Shown in pieces: positions 1-9,800 of a DNA stretch of 64,000 nt (the first letter of the stretch is position 1; the number at the start of each line of letters is the position of its first letter). This DNA is from Astropecten irregularis. Lineage: Eukaryota; Echinodermata; Asteroidea; Paxillosida; Astropectinidae. The notes beneath the pieces are model-generated. The model was not told the origin of the DNA and ran no database searches. It saw nothing but the letters and a program-made list of their open reading frames with translations. Location of the stretch: assembly GCA_963971285.1 (NCBI GenBank), contig OZ020246.1, positions 16,041,217 through 16,105,216 of the forward strand, written 5' to 3'. The position numbers and the translations under genes are program-made.

Positions 1-644
1 GCGGTATGCACGTTAGAATTCGACCAGCGATAACTCGACCGTGAACACGGTTCGAATTCGAGAAAGGTAAATTATTTATTTTCCCACAAAATTATTTCAA
101 GGAAACATTATTTTTGGGAGAAAAGAAGTACATAGAGAAAATGACTGATAACATTCAAATAATAAAATCATTATAGAAACTATTATAGAAAAACTATGGG
201 CCTATACCTCCATGATAAAACAAGGAATGAGAATTTTAATAATAGAGACTTGTCTTAGACGTTTATCAAAGTCGATTAAGGCACAGCGAGCTGCTTATTG
301 CGCCCTCTGCTCATCTACCATTTCTCCTTGGCCATTAATTATTGGATCGCAAACAGAGTTGATTGTAGTCTGGTTCCCGGACCCAAAAAGCGCCAGACTA
401 TTGTCTGTCAAATATAGGTAAGAGTCGTCAGGGAATCTTTGGGCAGGGAACCAGACTAAGTTGATTGGCAAACAAATGGCAAGAGAGGGCGTCTATCATA
501 AATAATAAATTCAAAAGTGCAACTTGATTCAAGTCTAATCTGTCTAACCCGCCTTGAGTCGAGTTGGCAACTTTTGACGGTCGAGATGTACAGACGGTCG
601 AGCTGTCTCGACGGTCGAGTTGTTTTAAGTCGAGTTGTCAATGT

Positions 645-1170
645 AACCGTGAAAACTGTATAGCGCCCTCAATATTTATTTTCACCAGTTATTGTTATTG
701 AGGTAGACTGGTTGCAAATCCCTTCATTATTCTAATTTTGGTGATTGGGGTTTGGGGTTTTGGTTCTAAGGTTTAGATTTTGAGGTTCTTGGGTTTTGAT
801 TCTGAGGTTCGGGGTTTAAAGGTCTGTCCCTAGTCCCTATATCGCTTTGAAAATGGAAACTTGCGAAAAATGATTATTGTTGTTGCACCAACCGTTAAAA
901 CTGTATAGCGCCCTCAATATTTATTTTCACCGGTTATTTTTATTTAAGTAGACTGGTTGCAAATCCCTTCATTATTCTAATTGGTGATTGGGGTTTGGGG
1001 TTTTGGTTCTAAGGTTTAGATTTTGAGGTTCTTGGGTTTTGATTCTGAGGTTCGGGGTTTAAAGGTCTGTCCCTAGTCCCAGATCGCTTTGAAAATGGAA
1101 ACTTGTGAAAAATTATTATTGTTGTTGCACCAACCGTTAAAACTGTATAGCGCCCTCAACTATTTTCACT
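645..1170. repeat. Tandem duplication of ~245-bp unit, G/T-rich core
   Basis: Units start at AACCGT at 645, 890 and 1132 (the third is partial). Each unit contains a G/T-rich run with GGGGTTTGGGGTTTTGG and GGTTTAG, which resembles degenerate telomere-like or G-quadruplex-forming DNA. The paralogous repeat at 32842-33088 has only one unit, so the duplication happened in this copy after the two copies arose, or was lost from the other. Confidence 0.8.
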
Positions 1171-1859
1171 GCGACTTTCCTTTTAATACACAGCGCTAGC
1201 GTGTTAGTATGTGCCGCGGCCTTAGAATTGAAAAGCCTCAGTCGAAAAAAATGGGGCCACAAACGTATAACTTTAAGCCTTCCAGCAATTGGAAGCTGGC
1301 ATGGCCACCACATGTGAGGAAGACAATTTAATATTGAATTTCTCCTGGCTCCGTCGAAATTTATGTCTCTTTTTGTTGTGAGTGGATCAACCGGCTCTCG
1401 AGCTACAGTGTTTCATTATACTTGTGTTGATCGTGGCCATCAAAAATACAGTTGTTCCTATCCTGTATGTTGTTTATTTAATGTGAACTATTTGTCTTCT
1501 TGCTTTTATAGTCATGTACTTGTTTACTGTATTCATTTGCTGTATGATTCTGGCCGAATAAATAATAATAATAAATAATAATTGGAAATGAAGTTCCCGG
1601 TGGTCCCATCCAACTTAAAAGGTGGTCAGAAAGAACTCTACAGATAACTTACCTTATATAGGTTACGTTAATTTATACCTAATGTGAATCTCTGATTACT
1701 AAATATTCATAACCATATTAGGTCAGCAGCAGTAGCATTCATTACCAATGAGCTTGCCACATTAGCACGAACTTCAGCGCAAAGAGTATAAGCAGCCCCG
1801 TAGCAGCATGCACTACGGCAAATGACAAGATAACGAAGCAAAATGAGCCTAAGAGCATG

Positions 1860-2053
1860 CAGTGGCGTCACCAGACTTTTGAGTTTGGGGGGGCACAAGG
1901 GGGGCACTAGCAATTGTTGGGGGGGCACTACAATAATATATATTATATTTTTTTTCACCAACCCAAATCTCAAATGGGGGGGCACGCGGGGGGGCACGAG
2001 GTTTTCCAGGGGGGGCACGTGCCCCCCCTGGCCCCCCCTTGGCGACGCCACTG
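1860..2053. mobile_element. hAT-type MITE, 194 bp, 8-bp TSD
   Basis: The ends are CAGTGGCGTCACC and GGCGACGCCACTG, a 13-bp terminal inverted repeat with one mismatch. An 8-bp direct repeat AGAGCATG flanks it at 1852-1859 and 2054-2061. The paralogous site near 33840 has a single AGAGCATG and no insert, giving an empty-site control. The interior is G-tract rich (GGGGGGGCAC motifs) and has no coding capacity. CAGTGGCG-like ends with 8-bp duplications are typical of the hAT superfamily; the assignment is inference from these. Confidence 0.85.
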
Positions 2054-2450
2054 AGAGCATGTACCGTTTTATGACATCGTCATAAAACCATGAAATGGAA
2101 GATGGCCATTAAAAGGCGCAATAAAACATTACCCATTCAAAGTGGCCGTCAAGGACGAGGTGAAAAGGGAGACAATGGACGATAGATAACAAAATTAATG
2201 TATTGGCAGAATTTTATTTGGGGTCCATCCAATTTGGATATCCAAAGTGCGGCCACCAAAGACGTTATAGCTTATAGTGACGATAAACTTTTATTTTCAT
2301 TCATTAGTCTATTTTTGTTCTACTAAATCGAGAGAATAATTACACGCAACAAAACAATCAGTTGCTTTAACCTTTTAAGTGGCGACAGTGACAATCATTT
2401 ACTTTTAATATTAAATGATTTTTGGTCGGAAATAGATCATATGCAAATTC

Positions 2451-2580
2451 GGCTTGCCCTTCACAGACGGGGATGAGCATTGTATACTCAGTGCTTGTGA
2501 GAGCACGTGAAAAAAAAATCACATGCTGGCTCCGGTGGGATTCGAACCCACGACCTCCTGCTTAAGGTGAAGGGCAAGCC
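2451..2580 (-). repeat. tRNA-like SINE-type segment bounded by inverted repeats
   Basis: GGCTTGCCCTTCA (2451-2463) is inverted as TGAAGGGCAAGCC (2568-2580). On the minus strand an RNA polymerase III B-box-like GGTTCGAATCC lies at 2538-2548, followed by a run of T that could terminate pol III. It does not fold as a complete tRNA because I cannot pair a full acceptor stem or D arm. The same structure sits at 34226-34358 in repeat copy 2. Confidence 0.5.
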
Positions 2581-3407
2581 TAATCATTTACCAATACTGA
2601 ATAATAGCCTCCTCCATGTACGTCAGTTCAAATAACCAAACCGGTTATTACATCTGAGGATAGGTACCTGCATAACTATTCCGTTAATTATTGGTATAAC
2701 AAAATCTCTCGTCGGTCACTCCCAAATGCTCGTGAAATTTACTATTGGAATGACAAGAACTTCCCTGACATTCTTGGAGCTAATTACAACAAATCAGAGC
2801 ACTGGATTGATCTATTAAAAAAAAATCATTGACTTTAAAATTCAGTCAGTTTCCCAGTGTGGTCATTTGATGATTAAAAAAAAACCCTATTAAACAATGG
2901 TGTTTTGTTAAAATACAAGACACCAATTTAATATCACAACGTAGAATGATAGGATTATTACTTTAAAAAATGCTTCCACTTTTTTATGGTGTGGGGGAGG
3001 GGCAGGTGTGCTCATTCGCAGCATAGGCTAGGCCTATAAATAGCCGCGCCCTTTTGACATTGACATTAACAAAGGACTAGTAGTAAAGTTTAGTTCATTA
3101 ATAATAATCCAAGTTGGCGAACTCTGGTACCTTGACTTCCAATGCGTACTTAGTCACATAATGCGATTAGGGCGCCTGCTGATTATTGGTCGTGGCCATT
3201 TGGAACGGTAGCATATGTTGGTGCAACGCTGGGCCGAGTATTGAATACGCATCACGTACTACGTCCGTATCCGTATCCGGATCCGACCCCGAATCCGCAC
3301 CACTGATATTGCGCGCGCCTCTCTATACATTACTGTATGTACAATCGCCTGTATACTGTGTACATGTACTGTTCACAGTGTATTCTGTGCCGCACATGCA
3401 CCCGAGT

Positions 3408-3772
3408 TATTCTCGGCAAAGGCGAGCGCTTACTCTTCACAGGGTTGCTCCACATCTTAACTTATACTAGTGTAGTAAATTATTCTCGGCTGAGACGAGC
3501 GCCTATACTCTTCACAGGGTTGCTCCACATCTTAACTTATACTAGTGTAGTAAATTATTCTCGGCTGAGACGAGCGCCTATACTCTTCACAGGCACTCCA
3601 CAACTTATCTTATACTCGTGTATATTGTGATCAATTATTCTCGGCTGAGACGAGCGCCTATACTCTTCACAGGGTTGCTCCACAACTAAACTTATACTAG
3701 TGTACATTGCAGTAAATTATTCTCGGCTGAGACGAGCGCCTATACTCTTCACAGGGTTGCTCCACAACTTAA
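3408..3772. repeat. Tandem array, five ~75-82-bp units
   Basis: Units begin with TATTCTCGG at 3408, 3481, 3556, 3636 and 3718. Each contains a GAGCGC...ACTCTTCACAGG block and a CTTATACTAGTGTA block. The first unit is the most diverged (GGCAAAGGCGAG instead of GGCTGAGACGAG). Short open frames here are by-products of the array. Confidence 0.85.
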
Positions 3773-4362
3773 TGCCTAGGTCACATTTGCTCACGTTTGC
3801 CGCGGCCGCCGTGGATTCTAAAATATCTACGGCCAGTAACAATTATAGGGTCGCCGCAGTATTTCCACGGTAACACACTGTAGCAGTCACATTGTTAGGG
3901 TTGCCGCACGGCGTATTTTTTAATTTATGGGGAGAAAAAACCTGCGGCTGCCGTACGTCCATTAAAGTGATGACGCACGGTCGCCTTAGGGTGACCCTGC
4001 GGCGGCCGTTGACAAAATGCATGACGCAAGCTTGCTGCAAAGCGCCCGCGGCATACAATGAGAATGATAATGAGGGGTTTGCCATACACATCAAGATTTT
4101 TCACGATGGTCATTTCATTGCAAAGTTTCCAAAGTGTTACGGATAGCGTGCGTCGAGCGTACGGGAACCGAAAAACCGTTCGACGGGATGGCTACGGCGG
4201 GTCGAATTGCCACGGCGAACGTATAAATGAAAAGAGTTATAACTCCGCGCTATAACTCTACGGCCACCCCTACGGTCTGTACAAAATAGGGATTTGCCGT
4301 AAGGCAACCCTGAGGCCGCTGCAGATTTTCGGCAGCCGCCGCACGTTTCTCTCGATTTTGGG
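3773..4362. other. No gene seen; short CG-rich inverted motifs
   Basis: This is about 590 bp between the tandem array and the gap. It is CpG rich with scattered pieces such as GCGGCCGCCG and GTTGCCGCACGGCG that recur in both orientations. I see no coding evidence and no element ends. Confidence 0.5.
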
Positions 4363-4562
4363 NNNNNNNNNNNNNNNNNNNNNNNNNNNNNNNNNNNNNN
4401 NNNNNNNNNNNNNNNNNNNNNNNNNNNNNNNNNNNNNNNNNNNNNNNNNNNNNNNNNNNNNNNNNNNNNNNNNNNNNNNNNNNNNNNNNNNNNNNNNNNN
4501 NNNNNNNNNNNNNNNNNNNNNNNNNNNNNNNNNNNNNNNNNNNNNNNNNNNNNNNNNNNNNN
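4363..4562. other. Assembly gap (200 N)
   Basis: Exactly 200 consecutive N. The round number suggests a placeholder, so the true length is unknown. Confidence 0.99.
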
Positions 4563-4624
4563 GGGGGCACTGCCGTTGCCCTATATGCTATCTAAATACC
4601 ACAGAATATTTCATTGACAAATAG

Positions 4625-4841
4625 CACCGGCGCACCCAGGATTTTGTCTTGGGGGGGGCTCAAAGAAAATTTTTCTCCCACAAAACATTTTGTGACTCCC
4701 CCCCCCCCTTCCTCCTCTCCCTTTCCCTCTCCTTCCCCCTTTTTTTTCGTTTTTTTCTTCTTTTTTTTTCGTTTTTTTTTTTTCAGGGACCCTCTTGGGG
4801 GGGGCTCAAGCCCCCGAGCCCCCCCCCTGGGTGCGCCACTG
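4625..4841. mobile_element. hAT-type MITE, 217 bp, 8-bp TSD
   Basis: The left end CACCGGCGCACCCAGG and right end CCTGGGTGCGCCACTG are inverted repeats with two mismatches in the outer bases. ACAAATAG flanks both sides (4617-4624 and 4842-4849), an exact 8-bp duplication. The interior has long C, T and G homopolymer runs and no coding frame. It belongs to the same family as 16698-16879. hAT-like assignment is inferred from the GGCGC ends and duplication length. Confidence 0.85.
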
Positions 4842-4849
4842 ACAAATAG

Positions 4850-5768
4850 TGCACAATTTGACCAAAAATATATTTTACATACTACTTTTTCCATGTACAA
4901 TTTATCGAAAAAGTATAGACAATTGTTAACCAACATAAAATCTACATGAAATAGGACAAAGCGCAAAATCAATCATCACCATGATGTCGACCTCCTGAAT
5001 TTATTGGATGTCGTCATCCCTTGAAAAATTATCTCAGGATGTCGTCATATTGAATTTAGGATGTCGTCATCCCGTGATAAATTTTCTCTGGATACATGTT
5101 GTCTTCCCGAGATATTTTTTTTACCTCAGGATCTCAACAAGTCCGATGGCACTTCTAGAGCTTCGTAGTTTCTGCTTTCCCAGACTCGTAAGAAAAATCC
5201 TCGCGTTTGGAGGTGGGTTGCAGAAAAACACCGTTAAACCCATTCTTAAAGCGATAGGTATGACCATTACAGTAATAAGACTCTTTGCAAGTAATAGCTG
5301 CAAACTGACCAAATTAACCAAATTAATGACTTGAAGTATATAAAACGCCCTCCCTATCCTATAACTCCAATCATTTTGATAGGCCTAATTTATTGAATGA
5401 ACAGGGAGTCACTACAACCGTACGCACTAGAGCGTATTCCACCCGCTGCACTCTGATACTATACACGTCACTAGAGAAAACGATCACTTTTGTAATTACA
5501 ATATTCATTATTTTAGATTGACTTTTAAGTTAATATGACAATAATAATTATACACAATAAACCATACAGCCCATGAAACCAGTTAATTGGATTGAATTAA
5601 GCGTGCATGAAAAGCCTTCGATAAAGATCCTGCTATAACCTTTTAGTCTTCAATAAAGATCCTGCTAGGATCGAAACGCATCAGGCCCTACTACTACATG
5701 TACAAGCAAATTATTATCTTTCACATCAATTCATTTCGTTTGATGATTGGCCAAACGACATGGACATG
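4850..5768. other. No gene seen; short degenerate GATGTCGTCAT repeats
   Basis: Between 4983 and 5130 a GGATGTCGTCATCC-like motif recurs about every 45 bp with degenerate spacing. At 5618-5670 two short AATAAAGATCCTGCT motifs occur, a motif echoed near 24190 and 55540. Otherwise this is AT-rich DNA without coding evidence. Confidence 0.45.
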
Positions 5769-6233
5769 TACGAAGCAGAAATCGGGTCAAAAAGATTGGA
5801 ACACATTACTTGGAATCGGATGAATTTTTGAGAAGCTAACATGTTTTGAAACCTAATGTTTTGAAAAATCGAACATATTTTTTAAGACTCGGATGCATTT
5901 TCAAAAACCTAATCAAATTTAACCACCGAACATATTCAAGTTTCGGATGTTTTTGCGAATCCGATCATTTTTCAAACATCGAACATGTTTCCGAATCGGA
6001 TGCAATTCCAAAAACCTAACATGTTTTTCGATTCGAATGCATTTTCAAGTTCCGAAAGACCACAAAACAGCCGTAGGCATAAAACAGCCGTAGAGTGTGT
6101 GTTAGGTTTACGTAATTTCATCCGAGTTTTCATTTCATCCGATTCTGAAAAAGCATCCGAAACTTTTGACCCTGTTCGGGCCGGGTTTTGCCGAGTGCCC
6201 GAGCCAAGACTGATAATCTTGCAACAAGACGTC
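5769..6233 (+). repeat. Left inverted arm of foldback element
   Basis: Inverted match to 14475-14940. It contains many short GGATG, GAACAT and CCGAA motifs. The apparent ORFs inside both arms are the same sequence read on opposite strands, with no sign of protein selection. Confidence 0.85.
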
Positions 6234-6405
6234 GGGCATGTCTTTCTTACAGTGCATACTAAGCAGTCATAATCCTGCATTCTATAAGCGTATTGAGGAC
6301 TGCCAAAAGCCAGTGAGCTTAGTATAGTAGGCATAAGTGTTAAGTTAGGCTGCCAAAAGGGATTCAGAACGGACTCGCCAGGGGTTTACTAGTAGCTAGT
6401 GTCGC

Positions 6406-6758
6406 TGTAAGAATCAGATCATGTAGACAATAGAGGGCACTGTTGTGTTTATATGGTGCTGTGCCCTGGTACAGTTTGAACTATTGGTGGCGCTCTCTTT
6501 TGGGACCATGCTAGATCAAATTGCCTACAGTTCATGAATACTCCATGTTGTGGCTTGAAGTTGGTGTAGTTTTCACCCTGTATTTTCAGTCTAAGTTACC
6601 CAAACTGGTATAAAACCGGTCAAGATAATCACATACAGTCCAAACAAGAAGCAAGAACTGTGAAATAAATCCGGACCATTTATCGGCCAGAACAGGAAAC
6701 AAATCAGTCTCACTTGCGTAGTATAAATTTACAATCAGTGACCCCTCCCGTTCCTTCA
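6406..6758 (+). repeat. 5' LTR of BEL/Pao element
   Basis: 353 bp, TG...CA bounded. TATAAAA at 6609-6615 is the likely core promoter and AATAAA at 6664-6669 the likely polyadenylation signal, which would make the R region short. Confidence 0.95.
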
Positions 6759-6763
6759 TAATT

Positions 6764-6780
6764 TGGTCCTTCGGACCGGA
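6764..6780 (+). other. Putative primer-binding site
   Basis: TGGTCCTTCGGACCGGA starts five bases after the LTR end. TGG matches the complement of a tRNA CCA end, as expected for an LTR retrotransposon. I cannot identify the tRNA species by eye. Confidence 0.55.
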
Positions 6781-6827
6781 TCTCGTGAGTCTGATTTCCA
6801 AATAGACTGAATTTATCGCTGTGCATC

Positions 6828-9800
6828 ATGGACAGTACCGATAACAACCCCGTGTCCGCACCTGTGACATCAATTCCCCTCACTACCGGCGATCAATCTG
6901 ATGGTCTGACAGCTGGGCGAACTCCCAGACTGCGACATATCCCTGTGCACCTTTCCCGTGACCATCAGTTCGAACTTCCACCAAGTCTACTGAGTGACTC
7001 AGCCCCTGTCCTTTCCCAGCAACCTGTAGCTGCACAAAAGCCTGATTCGGTGTGCAGTGGGAGGTCGCGACGGAGCAACCGGACACGAAACTCAGCCACG
7101 TCACTCTCCCGGTCGGAGATACAGAGACGGATGGTCGAGAATGATTCACAAAGACGACTACAGGAATTGAGAAGAGCTGCGGATGAGGAGAGATTGCGCA
7201 TTCGTCGTGAGGCAGTGCAGACGGAAGAGAACATTCAACTTGAAACCATCCGATCACAACGACTTACAGCAGAAGCCCGTTTCATGGCAGAACAACGTGA
7301 AAGGCAAGTAGAGGACAACTACCGACAGGCAGAATTGGATCTGGAGAGGCAGTGCTTACAACGGCAGCTCGATGACGTGGACAGCCAAGGGGAACCCCCA
7401 CCGAACGTCCAGGACTCTGTAGAGACTGCAAACTCGCGCACAGCTGCCTGGATAAACAGTGCCATGAACAATAATGTGAACTCAAGTAGTTATGTAGTAC
7501 CTGTAACTCAAAGCAGTGTTGTTCCTGTGATTTCTAGTGGTATAACTAGTCATGTACATGTACCAAATTATAAACTTGACGTACCGGTAGTTTCATCCAT
7601 GCCATTCCATTTAACTGAAAATCATGTATCAGTGTTTGGTAATAACCATGCTATGCCTAACCCCCCTTCTGTATGTAATACAGGTTTCACTTTGCAGAAT
7701 GCAGGTTTCACCTTCACCCCTGCACCAATCTCCATGATACCCCCAGCCCCTTATGGGGCGGCCGAGAGTCCTCGAATTACAGCAGTGCCACAGCGCAGAG
7801 TGATTGACATCAATCAGCAGCATTTGACGGTCCAGTCGACCCCATTTAGCGTGATGTCAACTCCCCCAGGGGCAGTTCCCCCGGTCGCCAGCCCTGCAAC
7901 AATGAGCCAAGATTCTCTGCAGTCCAACCACAGATGGAAACCGTCCGACTCCAACGGTGGTGACCAGCAGAACTCGGATGGAACCGACTATCCGGGTTAT
8001 GATCCACCCTACAGTGAGGCCAGTGAGAAGATTTCTCCAATGACAAATGGCAACAACCATGCAGCACCTTATCAATATAGATACGGCATGTTCGTTGACA
8101 GTTTGCCAAAGTTAGAAGTACCGAAATTTGATGATGAGCACAACGTAAAACAGTATGTTGTATTTCGGTCATTGTGGGACAGCATCATGAGCAAACCAGA
8201 GTTCCAGTTACCAGAGGCTACCAAGTTCGCTTACCTGCGCAGTAATCTGGGTGGACGGCCGCTTGCGATGGCAGATCGTAATATGATCCTCGGTGACAAG
8301 GCCTATGCAACCACAATGAAACAATTTGACAAAACCTTCGGAGAGAAAGGGAGAATCGTTCAGGGCCTCTTGACTCAGTTGGAGACTCGTCCATCCCTTG
8401 CATACAATGACTGGGCTGGTCTGAGGGACTTTTCTGATGAAATGGTCACTCTTGTCGAGACCACGAAGCACCTGAAGCTAGAGGCAGAGCTAAAGAACCA
8501 CAAGTTCGCTGTCGAGCTCGCCTTGAAGTTACCCGAGAAACTCCACACTGAGTTCCTGTCCAAGATGTGGAGAAAGGAGAAGGGACAGACATATACCGTG
8601 GTCAATCTGCAAGAGTGGTTGGAGGATAAGACTGGTCCCGCAGGACTCATCCTTCTTGAAAGGTCACAGAGATCAAAACCTGGGAAGAAGGAACACCCCC
8701 AGCAAGGCAACAAGTCCTCCACTCGTAGACGATCAGAGCCACCATCCACCAAGACGTACACGTCTTATTCGAGTCGGCCTTCAAGCCAGCCAGCGACGTC
8801 TACTGGTGTCACCTCTGGGCCACCGGCAAATAAGTCGGCAAGCACTGACAAGTCATCCAGCAAGACTACTGGACAAGCCGAGCGGATCACCTGTTTGTAC
8901 TGTAATGTCACCGAAACAGGTCATTACCTCGAAACCTGTGGAAAGTTCACCGCACTTAGCACAGATCAAAGGCTAAAGTGGTTGAAGGACAACGGGCGTT
9001 GTCACAAGTGTGCCAAGAAACATGACAAGGAATGTCCCTTTCCCAAGAAGTGTAAAGACTGCCAGGAAGATCACCGCACTAGTCTACATGAAGTGGTCAA
9101 GTCGGCACCCAAGACCCAGGGCACCGTTCTGTGTTCTGGCGTGGGGCCAAAAGCCCAAGTAGACTACGATCGTGATGTCCTGATAAAGGTGGTTCCCTTA
9201 AAGCTACATGGACCAGCTGGGAATCTCGACACTTATGGCATCCTGGATGAATGTGCTGAGCGCACCATGATCGTCCCTGAAGCCATCGAAGTCCTGCAAA
9301 TCCCCGGTCAAGCTGAGACGGTCCGCATCCAGACTGTGGTTGGAGATGCCGATTGGAAAGGGCAATGCGTCGATTTCAGCATTTCCCCCCGAGATGATCC
9401 TGAACAGAAGTTCCCGGTCAAGTGTGCCTTCTCGGCTGCAGGTTTCCAACTAGCCGACTACAGTCTATCAGCACAGAAACTGCAAGCTAAGTGGCCACAT
9501 CTGAGAGGGTTACCCCTATTCAGCGCACAGAAAGTGAAACCCGCAGTTCTAATTGGTGCAGACCATATAGAACTGACTCTGTCAACCGAGGTAAGAACCG
9601 GTCCCAAAACCAGTTCACCTGTTGCAGTGAAGACCCTCTTCGGATGGACCGTCCAAGGAAGACAGGGACTCCAGCACCCAGACAAGATGGCAACCCCTCA
9701 GCAAGTGTTGTTCACGAGGTGCCAACAGCCGGAACATGACCTTCATCGAATGATGGAAAGGTTTATGGCCATTGACAAACTGCCACACATTAATGGAAAG

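Larger units (their letters stand above)
1..3208. repeat. Large direct repeat, copy 1 (class unknown)
   Basis: This stretch aligns throughout with 32296-34981 in the same orientation. Homology is already present at base 1, so the left end lies outside the window, and it stops sharply at TTTGGAACGG (3208). Copy 1 is longer because it carries an extra ~245-bp tandem unit (645-1131), a MITE insertion (1860-2053) and small indels. Near the right end is CCTATAAATAG followed by a GC-rich stretch, which could be a promoter. No long open frame or recognisable transposon protein is present, so I cannot assign a class; a non-autonomous element or segmental duplication are both possible. Confidence 0.85.

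Noticed and set aside
2500-2580. tRNA gene on the minus strand
   Set aside because: A B box and T-arm-like sequence exist, but no complete acceptor stem, D arm or anticodon arm can be folded.
4250-4624. ORFs spanning the N run
   Set aside because: They consist mainly of unknown residues across the assembly gap.
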